A stretch of DNA of 64,000 nucleotides from Mantis religiosa (taxonomy: Eukaryota; Arthropoda; Insecta; Mantodea; Mantidae). Shown here piece after piece: positions 55,020 through 64,000 of this stretch. Where the stretch lies: assembly GCA_030765055.1 (NCBI GenBank), contig CM060950.1, positions 22,109,903-22,173,902 of the forward strand, given 5' to 3'. The stretch's first letter is position 1; every line of letters begins with the position of its first letter. The notes beneath the pieces are model-generated. The model made no database searches, had not been told where the DNA came from, and saw only the letters and a list, made by a program, of their open reading frames with translations. Position numbers and translations under genes: made by a program.

Positions 55020-57615
55020 AGTTACCACAAAGAGACAGAGAAAGAGGGAGAGGAAGAAAAAAAAAAAGAGAAAGAAATAAAACGAGAGAAAGAGGAGCAA
55101 AACGAGAAAGGCAGAAAAGAAACAAGGAGAAATAAACAAAGAATAAAAAATCGAGATAAAGAAAACCAAAGGAACAAAGAGAAAGAAAATAAATGACAAG
55201 TTAAAATATTAAGAAAGAAAGAAAGAAACAAACAAACAAACAAAGAGGAATAGAAAGAGAACAAAGAGAAAAAATAAAGAAACAAGGACAGAAAGAAAGA
55301 GAAAGTAAGAGAGAAAGAGACAAAGAAATAAAGAAACAAACAATCAAAGGAAGAGACAAAGAAAGACAGAAGGAAAGGATAGAGGGAAAGAAGGAAAGAT
55401 AGAGGGAAGGAAGGAAAGAGAGAAGGAAAGAAAGAAGGAAGAAAGGAAGAAATAAAAGAAGGAAAGAGGGACAGAAAAAGAAACAAAGAAAGAAGGAAAC
55501 AAAAACAAAACAAAAACAAAGGACAGACAGATAGAAGGAAAGAAAGGACAGACAGAAAGAAGGAAGGAAAGAAAGAAAGGACAGACAGACAGAAATAAGG
55601 AAAGAAAGAAAGGACAGACAGACAGAAAGAAGGAAAGAAAGAAAGGACAGACAGAAAGAAGGAAAGAAAGAAAGGACAGACAGAAAGTAGGAAAGAAAGA
55701 AAGGACAGACAGAAAGAAGGAAAGAAAGAAAGGACAGACAGAAAGAAGGAAAGAAAGAAAGGACAGACAGAAAGAAGGAAAGAAAGAAAGGACAGACAGA
55801 AAGAAGGAAAGAAAGAAAGGACAGACAGAAAGAAGGAAAGAAAGAAGGAAAGAAAGAAAGGACAGAAAGAAAGAAGGAAAGAAAGAAAGGACAGAAAGAA
55901 AGAAAGGAAGAAAGAAAGGACAGACAGAAAGAAAGGACAGACAGAAAGAAAGGACAGACAGAAAGAAAGGACAGACAGACAGAAAGGACAGACAGACAGA
56001 AAGGACAGAAAGGACAGACAGAAAGGACAGAAAGGACAGACAGAAAGAAAGAAAGAAAGGACAGACAGAAAGAAAGAAAGAAAGGACAGACAGAAAGAAA
56101 GAAAGAAAGGACAGACAGAAAGAAAGAAAGAAAGGACAGACAGAAAGAAAGAAAGAAAGGACAGACAGAAAGAAAGAAAGAAAGGACAGACAGAAAGAAA
56201 GAAAGAAAGGACAGACAGAAAGAAAGAAAGAAAGGACAGACAGAAAGAAAGAAAGAAAGGACAGACAGAAAGAAAGAAAGAAAGGACAGACTTAAAGAAA
56301 GAAAGGACAGACTTAAAGAAAGAAAGGACAGACTTAAAGAAAGAAAGGACAGACTTAAAGAAAGAAAGGACAGACTTAAAGAAAGAAAGGACAGACTTAA
56401 AGAAAGAAAGGACAGACTTAAGGAAAGAAAGGACAGACTTAAGGAAAGAAAGGACAGACTTAAGGAAAGAAAGGACAGACTTAAGGAAAGAAAGGACAGA
56501 CTTAAGGAAAGAAAGGACAGACTTAAGGAAAGAAAGGACAGACTTAAGGAAAGAAAGGACAGACTTAAGGAAAGAAAGGACAGACTTAAGGAAAGAAAGG
56601 ACAGACTTAAGGAAAGAAAGGACAGACTTAAGGAAAGAAAGGACAGACTTAAGGAAAGAAAGGACAGACTTAAGGAAAGAAAGGACAGACTTAAGGAAAG
56701 AAAGGACAGACTTAAGGAAAGAAAGGACAGAAAGAAAGAAAGAAAGAAAGAAAGGACAGAAAGAAAGAAAGAAAGGACAGAAAGAAAGAAAGGACAGAAA
56801 GAAAGAAAGAAAGAAAGGACAGAAAGCAAGAAAGAAAGGACAGAAAGCAAGAAAGAAAGGACAGAAAGCAAGAAAGAAAGAAAGAAAGAAAGGACAGAAA
56901 GCAAGAAAGAAAGGACAGAAAGCAAGAAAGCAAGAAAGCAAGAAAGCAAGAAAAGAAAGAAAAGAAAGAAAAGAAAAGAAAAGAAAAGAAAAGAAAAGAA
57001 AAGAAAAGAAAAGAAAAGGAAAGAAAAGGAAAGAAAAGGAAAGAAAAGGAAAGAAAAGGAAAGAAAAGGAAAGAAAAGGAAAGAAAAGGAAAGAAAAGGA
57101 AAGAAAAGGAAAGAAAAGGAAAGAAAAGGAAAGAAAAGGAAAGAAAAGGAAAGAAAAGGAAAGAAAAGGAAAGAAAAGGAAAGAAAAGGAAAGAAAAGGA
57201 AAGAAAAGGAAAGAAAAGGAAAGAAAAGGAAAGAAAAGGAAAGAAAAGGAAAGAAAAGGAAAGAAAGAAGGAAAGAAAGAAGGAAAGAAAAGGAAAGAAA
57301 AGGAAAGAAAGAAGGAAAGAAAAGGAAAGAAAAGGAAAGAAAAGGAAAGAAAGAAGGAAAGAAAAGGAAAGAAAAGGAAAGAAAGAAAGAAAGAAAGAAA
57401 GAAAGAGACAAACAGAAAGAAAGAGTAAAAAAGAAAGAAAGAGTTGAAATGTAAGAGAAAGAGGGCAAAAAGGAAAGAGAAAAAGAAAAATGAAAGAAAA
57501 ATAGAGAACAGAAACAATGAAAGAAAAAGAGAGAAGTGAAGGTAAAGTGAAGAAAGAGAAAGAAAGGGTACGAAAGATAGAAGAGTGAAAGAAGAGAATT
57601 AAAGACAGAAAGACA
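55020..57615 (+). repeat. 2.6-kb purine-rich mosaic satellite
   Basis: Almost only A and G on the plus strand with regular GACAGA interruptions. Blocks in order: degenerate GAAA/GGAA (to about 55550); 29-bp units GGACAGACAGAAAGAAGGAA... (about 55570-55850); mixed short units; 25-bp units at 56034-56283 (10); 21-bp units with CTTAAAG at 56284-56409 (6); 21-bp units with CTTAAGG at 56410-56724 (15); GACAGAAAGCAAG units to about 56950; AAAAG 5-bp units; 10-bp AAGAAAAGGA units at 57011-57260 (25); degenerate flank. The minus-strand frames of 831, 755 and 327 residues are by-products. Confidence 0.97.
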
Positions 57616-57940
57616 GATCTACGCATCTTAAGCGATTGTACAGAATGAACATCATTCATTTGAACTGCCGGGTTTAGCGAGTATGGACATATCAACAGCT
57701 GTGACCTTCTGAAACATAACCAGATGCTGGATCTCGTTTACTACGGATTAACGGACTACGGCTATGTAATACTAATATCATAAGATAAAAGTCGGGGTTC
57801 TCATTTTGACAAAATAATAAAACAAAATGTAGCGTGTAGGGCAACCTCTCGCAATGTCACCCATGGGAATCAAAACCGACTAATACTTGAGCTGCGCAGC
57901 CAGGGCGAACCCCGTTCAACCAAGCAGCCCTCTAATGTCC
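57616..57940. other. No recognised gene
   Basis: Flank of the satellite; nothing identified. Confidence 0.35.
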
Positions 57941-58225
57941 TTATCAATCTGTCAGGCGGCACCACCACACAGCACTATACCTAGAAGTATACCTGAAATA
58001 TGAAAAGTGAAGGGAGTGACGGAAAGCAAGACTTGGTAGATGAAAACCACCTAAGCATTTGCCTATCGACCAGGAGAACCATGAAGAAGTCCGAGTCAGC
58101 CTGGGCGACCAATGGAAATCGAGCCCCAGACTCCCTGGAGACAACTCGCTCGGTAAATGCGAGTCTAGTGGTGCACATTTCTGAGAGCTATTTGCTCCAA
58201 AAGGCACCTGAATGTTGACACTTCC
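57941..58225 (-). repeat. Possible SINE-like repeat
   Basis: Minus strand: TAGACTCGCATTTACCGAGC, GGGGCTCGATTTCCATTGG (box B-like). The dense overlapping frames on both strands resemble those over the other SINEs. No second copy in the window, so unproven. Confidence 0.3.
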
Positions 58226-58584
58226 AAAAGTTCTCTCAGCCAGTTCATTGGAGCTTTCCTTCAATGTTTCTTTGACGTTGGAGTAGGTATCTGTTTCTCT
58301 CAGATCTCGCAGATTTTCGTGTTAGTTCCTGGCACTTTATAAACAAGAAGAATGGCGAACAGTGAAATATTGAACTGTTATTAGTATTGCAGTTCAGTTC
58401 TTGTGAATTTCCTGCTGGTGTTTGAACGCCCATAATTTGTTTTTTGATGGACCAGTTTAAAAATGGGCACAAATATCCTCGCGATTTTAATCGGGGAGTA
58501 TTTGGTTATTTCAATGTTCATTGTTATGTCTTAGGACAGAGTTACATCGTTTTGACAGTAAAAATAGATGAGAAAATAAAATAA
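58226..58584. other. No recognised gene
   Basis: Nothing identified; the minus-strand frame 58245-58472 has no domain. Confidence 0.3.
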
Positions 58585-58765
58585 ACATCCTCCAATGTTA
58601 TATCGGATCATAAATGAAATGGATGAAATGATGCTCAAATGAGCCTAGGGTCACTAGAGCTTAGAGTAAACAGAAATTCATCTTTTATATTAAGGAAAAC
58701 CCTAAAAGGCCTTATCCAGAGAACTCACCCTCACCGAGATTCGAACTCGGGATCTCTTGACGCTA
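58585..58765 (-). repeat. SINE-D copy
   Basis: Minus strand: CAAGAGATCCCGAGTTCGAA, TCTCGGTGAGGGTGAG, AGGCCTTTTAGGGTTTTCC, tail AACATTGGAGGATGTTTA. The front of the head is lost. Confidence 0.8.
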
Positions 58766-59685
58766 CAACCTAATCTTCAGAGATGGGTCATTAGCTAACG
58801 TAAGAGGTTAAACTATGAATGACAGACATAACCTAGAAGACTTTCAAACTTCAATATCAAGGCAATCTCAAAATTTTAGAATAATATACCAAAACGGCAA
58901 CTTACTGGACTAAAAATACTGAAATCTGTGGATTTAAATACCAAAGCTACAAGTACTCGACTAGAGAGGCGTCCTTCAATTTCATAATTTACTATGGGTT
59001 CCCAAAAATGCATAGAATGTACGATGGGGAAATTGAGTAAAAAAGGAGGTGAAGTATTAATATTTGAGGGAATGAAGTATTCCAATGATATTATAAATTA
59101 TAAATACATCTTCAGCACTTTCTTCACCAGTGGTGGAATCAAGATTCCCCATTAACATGCCAAGGAACTACTGGGACAATGTTGAACATTATTTATTACC
59201 TATTACACTACTGTTATTGCAAAAATGTCACTGTGAAGGCAAAGCACACCATGCGTGATTCTACCTAAGGAAAACTCTGAGTTGTCCAAACTTCCTGACT
59301 TTTGGCAAGAATGCTACCAAATTTCATTCACTTCAGTAGAATAGTCCATATTTGTGGTCAATACTTTACAAAGATTACAACAGAAGTGATCATTCCAAGA
59401 AATGTATATACACTACTTCTTTTGTTTTTGTATTTTTTTAATTATAACTACTGGTCTCTGTTTAAACATCACGGGGTGAAAAACTAGGATTACTTTTCGT
59501 ATTTGTTCAGAAAAGTGTAGTTGCTTGTTGTCCCTTAAAAATATGAAATATTAATAACTGCTTCAGGGGTTATTAGCCATGTTAAATGTATGAAATTCGA
59601 GCTTCCGGCCGTATTACACGCCATGGCCTTCATCAGGAATTGAAGAGCGCCCGTCCGCCCATGTTGCTGGCTAGTGAGCTCAGCC
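58766..59685. other. No recognised gene
   Basis: AT-rich; nothing identified. Confidence 0.35.
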
Positions 59686-59691
59686 TGAATG

Positions 59692-60060
59692 ATTTTGCTG
59701 CGTGCCCACCCTCAGTAAGGTTTAACAGCAGGTAGGAATTATGATGGGGTTTTATTGGATGACTATTTGGATTTAGATAGGAAGTGTGAAAGAGCGAGTA
59801 AGTGGCCCCTCGATGCTAGTGTGGTAGGATGCAGAACGCGCTGCACTTTGGTATAAATGGTACTACACTTGTTTGTTTAAAATTTAGAAGCCAATTCACT
59901 CTTAACGCGATCATTTAGAGCTCAGTTTTTGGTGTTGTTTGGAATTGCTCCGGTGTTATTTGAAGTGTCCGCAAAGACGACGCAAGGTACTGACAGGCTG
60001 TTAATAGCCCGAAGGCTTTGGCTGCGTGCCCACCCAAGTTTTGGGTTTCACCGCAGATTG
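59692..60060 (+). repeat. Two copies of the GCTGCGTGCCCACCC module
   Basis: 59692-59735: TTTGCTGCGTGCCCACCC, AAGGTTTAACAGCAGGTAGG. 60010-60055: GGCTGCGTGCCCACCC, GGGTTTCACCGCAGATTG. The third copy is at 4741-4800 on the minus strand. The plus-strand frame 59929-60126 spans the second and has no domain. Confidence 0.5.
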
Positions 60061-60304
60061 AAAATTTTGGTGAATGCAGGATGGGATGGGATTATTCGAA
60101 TGAGGAAGGACTACGAGATACCTTGATTACTCCTGTAATTTTGATCACGATGCAATAGCATTTTTTGAAACCCTGGTTCTTGTAGGTTTAAACGTGGAAT
60201 AATTTTGAAGCCAAACAGCTCATTGGATGATTATAATGGAGTTCAGTTTTGCTAATAATGTAACGTTCAGAAAGCTAGGTGTTGACACTCAGAAGAACAA
60301 TGGT

Positions 60305-60935
60305 TATCACAGTGGGAAAGGAAGATTTTGAGAAATATATTTGGAGTGAAATGAAATGTGTAGTGTTTAACGCCCGCTTTTACTACATAGGCACCGCAGG
60401 CAATGACACTGATGATAAATGAGATGAAGATGGAGCACCGGTGGAATGAGATGGCGGGGGAAACCGGAGATCCCGGAGAAAACCCGCCAGCGCCGTGTTG
60501 TCCACCACAAATCTCACTTTGCGGTCGCCTGGGATCGAACCCGGGCCACCTTGGTGAGAGCCAAGTGGTCTAACCACTGAGCCACGGCGCGGCCTCGTAT
60601 ATTTGGAGTGATAAGGGACTTGGACGGATGCAGAATGCGGACTAACTTGGAGTTACTGTGTCTATTTGGACAACCAAATTTAGCAGTGAAAATTAAACAA
60701 GGAAGAATAAGGTGGGTTGGTAATGTGCAGAGAATGCCGGAAACCAGTGTAGTTAAGAAGATAGGATAGCTTGATGGCAGAAGGAGAAGAGGAAGACCCA
60801 GGAAAAGATGGGTAGATGATGAAGAAGAAGACTTGTGAAAGTTGGGATTAAAGGCTGGAGAAGAAAAGCAGAGGACCGAGTAGAATTGAAGAGGGTGGTT
60901 AGGCAGGCCAAGGGCCAACATGGTCTGTAGTGCCA
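60305..60935 (+). pseudogene. Non-LTR retrotransposon ORF2 C-terminus, split by SINE-E
   Basis: Removing 60350-60611 mentally (one target copy kept), the reading is RKILRNIFGVIRDLDGCRMR before and across the SINE, then NLELLCLFGQPNLAVKIKQG, RIRWVGNVQRMPETSVVKKI, a stop, DGRRRRGRPRKRWVDDEEED, and a shifted KLGLKAGEEKQRTE-type end. Insect and other animal LINEs share this late block (GRxRWxGHVxRMPxxRVxKK, GRRxRGRPRxRWxDDVEEDL, GVKGWRRKAxDRxxWRxVV). It encodes the end of a reverse transcriptase protein; catalytic domains are absent. Stops and shifts make it dead. The clade (RTE- or CR1-like) is not resolved. Confidence 0.85.
60350..60597 (-). mobile_element. SINE-E with perfect target site duplication
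   Basis: Full-length minus-strand SINE-E (head GCCGCGCCGTGGCTCAGTGG; box B CCCGGGTTCGATCCCAGG) flanked by TATATTTGGAGTGA at 60336-60349 and 60598-60611. The 14-bp duplication is perfect, making this the most clearly retroposed SINE in the window and later than the LINE it interrupts. Confidence 0.95.
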
Positions 60936-60977
60936 ATTATAATCATGATCATTTCCTGGTGCTCGGATTAACTCCAG

Positions 60978-61405
60978 TGTTACCTCGGGTGCCCGCATGC
61001 CATGCGAGGTACCCGGAAAAGCCTGAAACGGCGTCTTGTAGGGTCAAAATCTCCTAGAGACCGAACCAGGGTGCTTCTATGAGATAATTGAGGGTAGAAT
61101 TTTGCAGCCCGGCGCCTAACTTCTCCCCCCACATATAGGAAAAGAGAGTCTTCATGAAGCAATCTCATGGGGAAGGAACGACCTACAGAATAGATGGATC
61201 GGAGTCCTCTATTCTGTGCACGCTGAAGATATGCGAGCTAGCTGTCTGCGCCGAAGTCCCAGATCACACAAGCGTATAGCATGAGTGGGATCACGAGCGC
61301 TCGAAAGAGGTGTAACTTTAAGTGGACAGGCATCGAGAGTGAGCTCAGCATTGGTTACAAGGAGGCAATAACCCCCTGAACCCGTGCCGAAGTGTCCGCA
61401 TTATG
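60978..61405 (-). pseudogene. Jockey-like LINE reverse transcriptase C-terminal part
   Basis: Minus strand. About 61390-61235 reads ADTSARVQGVIASL, a stop, PVHLKLHLFRALVIPLMLYA, CVIWDFGADS and a stop. It continues LQRAQNRGLRSIYSVGRSFP, MRLLHEDSLFLYVG, RRRAAKFYPQLSHRSTLVRS, LGDFDPTRRRFR. Jockey-clade elements share LYKxxxRPxxTYAxxVW, then QNxxLRxIxxAPW, LHxDLxIxxV and FYxxLxxHxNxLVxxLGxY. The catalytic YxDD region lies further upstream in the protein and is missing. Two in-frame stops show it is a relic. It lies tail to tail with the LINE fragment at 60305-60935. Confidence 0.8.
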
Positions 61406-62424
61406 TATTTGCTAGTATATGTACCTAAAAGACGATGTGCTCAGGTAATTAGGTCCTAGCCAATGATTGTGGAGAGCTCAGTGACTGGGCTGCTTACATG
61501 TGTGGTGGGCTAGTGTTGTCATGATCGTGTGTTTGATGACTGGTGTTCAAGACATGCTCAGATTGCGTCCAGAGTATGCTAAAATTTGATGGATGTAATT
61601 TAATTTCTATAGATTCTTTGATGAATCACTGGAATTATTTGTCGGAGCGGTTAAGAAAACGTAGAGTGTAATATGGCCGAAAGCTCGAGTTTCATACATT
61701 TAACATGAGAAGCAGTTATATTTGCCGTGGAAGTTCCAAGTCCTACAACATAAAATATGCATGATATTGCAACGTTGTAGGTACCTCATACACCTTAAAC
61801 GTCAGGAGGTTTGGACGTTATAATTTCATTCCCTTAACTAAGAATCCTAAGTTTTACCTAAAGTAAAAATAACATGTTGCCTAATCCAAATGTCAGGTAT
61901 TTTGTTAGTAACAATCTAGTTTTGTTTACATCACGGAAATGGGTCCACTATGTTCATTCACGTTAACACAAAAAGCTTACCGGCAATGCCGCACTTCCTG
62001 CTGACTTTTCCTCTGCTTTGCCTCATTCTGAAAATATGAGCAAACAGCCGTAAGGCACGTTACATTTTTCCTTCTAGCTTCGTGCTTGTTTCCCATGTGA
62101 TACTAGACCGAGTAACAATTTCTAGCTTATATCCTAGATCACTAATTCAATCATTGTTATTACATCAACAAATTGCGGTGCATTCACAAAGTGAATAATT
62201 TACTACATCAAGAATCCTTGTTCAGGTCCGCGGTGTCGAATCCTATTAGGTGGCAGAACCGTTACTCAAAAGAATGAATCTAAGTGGCAAGATTGGGGAA
62301 ATTAAATCAAATATCCAATTCATCATCTAAGCAGCTAAGAAAACCCATGAAAAGTATCATACGGATTTATAGTAGTAGCCTGTGCTACAGGGGAATCTGA
62401 CTTTAAACCCAATTTCCATTTACA
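61406..62424. other. No recognised gene
   Basis: AT-rich, no diagnostic motif. It may include further degraded LINE sequence next to 61405. Confidence 0.35.
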
Positions 62425-62426
62425 TA

Positions 62427-63382
62427 CAGGCTGTTTCAAAACGACACCGAACGAATATATAGAAGTAGTTGTGCAGCTTCTATGTGAAACATATAAGTAG
62501 ATAGTTTTTCCCACCGAAAGAGCAGCATTAAGAACGCTCCAGAATAATTGTGGATTAGGCAGTAACAGGAACAACGCCGCGAGCCTCACGCTATCGAAGT
62601 TCGTAGGTAGCTGACACACCGTGCCGCCTGCTGTAGTTGTCTGTAAACATACCGACATACTCCACGGTAGCTTGCTACTATTAAGAATTTCTTTGGCTTA
62701 TGAAACCGCAATAAAGAAGCTATTTTTTAGTTATTTTTTATGGGTGTGTAACGTGTTCCAGCATTCCGTTATAACATTCGATGACGGTAAATAAGCTGGT
62801 GGACATACGCAGCTTAAACCTTTTAGAGGGAAATTAATCTTAGTGAAATTTAGGATGGAAGCATTAAATGATAAAAATAACATAACAATATCAAAGAATT
62901 GTAGATAAATTTAACCAAAACTAAATGCCTTATGCAATGAGACAAGCATTTTATTTCACTGTGTTTAATAATACTAAATAAAGAATTTGTAACCGCAAAG
63001 GAAGCTGTTGATTTTACAGTAACTGGCCAAAAGCACTGTACAATTAAGATCACAGCAAAATGAGCAACCATGGAACTGTCCGAGTCATTATCGACTTTTT
63101 CACAAGTAACTGCCATTTGCCCCATTACCTGAAAGTTAGGCTAGGGTCACTGATAACGACAAGGAGCAATGCTTTTGATTTCGTGGCCAGTGCGTCCCCA
63201 TAACTTCTGAGGTTCGCACAGCAGTGGTTGCTGCGCTGCCTAATCACAAAATAATGTAATATTTAATGCTGCACAAGATTATACCTACGAGAATTTCGAA
63301 GCTGCAACGCAAAAATTCGTACTATTGAAGTTATAGACTACGAAACCGCTATATCCGTTCAGTGTCGTTTCAAAACAATATG
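62427..63382. mobile_element. MITE family X, longest copy (956 bp)
   Basis: Left end CAGGCTGTTTCAAAACGACA after TA (62425-62426); right end on the minus strand CATATTGTTTTGAAACGACA. The ends are inverted repeats for about 30 bp. Colinear in reverse with 9414-10218, and its two ends match the 265-bp copy at 32877-33141. The minus-strand frames 62335-62658 and 62850-63125 lie in or near it and show no transposase motif. Confidence 0.88.
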
Positions 63383-64000
63383 CATATGCAGTGGTGCGAA
63401 TTGCCTCTGCTTGATTGCTCAGTTTTGTTTTCAACTGCCAAAGTGGAACTATGGGAACGATGTAAAATTCCGTATATGCAAATACAAAATGCAATATTTC
63501 GAAATATGAAAAATGTAACATTTTCGAATGACGGGTGTTGTGTCGTTGCACATTCTAGCCCTTTTCCGTAATGGTAATAAACAAATAATATCAATGAATC
63601 AAAACTACTATATTCGAATCAGGCTTAGCTGTTTCAAAACTGGCATATGATAGGGGAGATGCAAACCCAGATTCCTTTTGACAAAAGCTGAAGAAACATT
63701 TTGTTGTTTCTTTTGTTAACTCTGGGACTTTTATGTTTTAATGCTAACAAATTGAACAGCTCGGTGCTTGATTCTTTCCAGACAATTTCGTTGCTAGTGA
63801 CTAATTCAAACAAAGAAAATTTTCTCAATTGGATTGTAACGCATCCGTGCCTTGTAATGCTGAAAATAGATATTAAAACTTGCACAATAATCCAATTTAG
63901 GAATACTTAGAAATAAATTTCAATACAAAAGCAGGATCTTTGATGTAATAACTCAACAGAAACAAAGATAAATGAATCATAAGCATATTGTATAAAATAA
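63383..64000. other. No recognised gene
   Basis: AT-rich; short overlapping frames on both strands (63285-63594, 63634-63910) have no domains. Confidence 0.35.

Noticed and set aside
55022..57695. Very long minus-strand open frames (831, 755 and 327 residues) of Ser/Phe/Leu repeats
   Set aside because: They lie entirely in the purine-rich mosaic; the pyrimidine strand has almost no stop codons and all three frames are open.

Overview
This window looks like repeat-dense, AT-rich intergenic DNA from a large arthropod genome, most likely an insect. I see no operon structure, no ribosome binding sites and no convincing single-copy host gene. What can be recognised is a graveyard of mobile DNA: transposase remnants of several Tc1/mariner-IS630-like lineages, a pogo/Tigger element, pieces of non-LTR retrotransposons (one of them Jockey-like), several tRNA-headed SINE families present in 2 to 9 copies each, a GC-rich dispersed element, MITEs, and simple or tandem repeats. 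The insect assignment is inference from these families (mariner, Jockey-like, IS630-like transposases). A large polyneopteran genome such as a cockroach or stick insect is my guess, not a demonstrated fact.

Layout. 0-10 kb: an IS630-like transposase relic (225-690), SINE-A and SINE-D copies, a transposase tail on the minus strand (3665-4110), SINE-E, SINE-H, a 648-bp SINE-B with target site duplication, and a SINE-B interrupted by a SINE-C with a 14-bp duplication. 9.4-16.5 kb: a MITE (9414-10218), an internally deleted mariner with intact ends (10546-11269), an N-terminal transposase relic (12590-13035), and a SINE-D whose tail has expanded into seven 108-bp tandem units. 16.9-28 kb: a 243-bp tandem duplication, a long ATT microsatellite, a transposase relic with a 19-G run, a mariner pseudogene (22479-23541), a GC-rich element, a transposase tail, a minisatellite and a 210-bp duplication. 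28-40 kb: a pogo/Tigger element bounded by TA (30156-31678), a 265-bp MITE, three SINE-B copies, a 732-bp palindromic transposon (36685-37416), and a transposase C-terminus (39701-40190). 40-54 kb: a long quiet stretch, then clustered SINE-D, SINE-E, SINE-F, GC-rich element and LINE pieces, including nested insertions. 54-58 kb: a 2.6-kb purine-only mosaic satellite. 58-64 kb: SINE-D, a LINE tail split by SINE-E with a perfect 14-bp duplication, a Jockey-like LINE tail in the opposite direction, and the largest MITE copy.

The parts do not work together as a pathway; what links them is insertion history. SINEs and LINEs carry target site duplications that order some events, three MITE copies and several paired transposase fragments show families amplified in this genome, and one SINE tail module has independently become a tandem array at two loci. 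The very long open frames at 55-57.6 kb are by-products of the stop-free pyrimidine strand. I found no evidence of a novel functional system; the most unusual structures are the two SINE-tail arrays, the palindromic element carrying two copies of one transposase end, and the purine mosaic.
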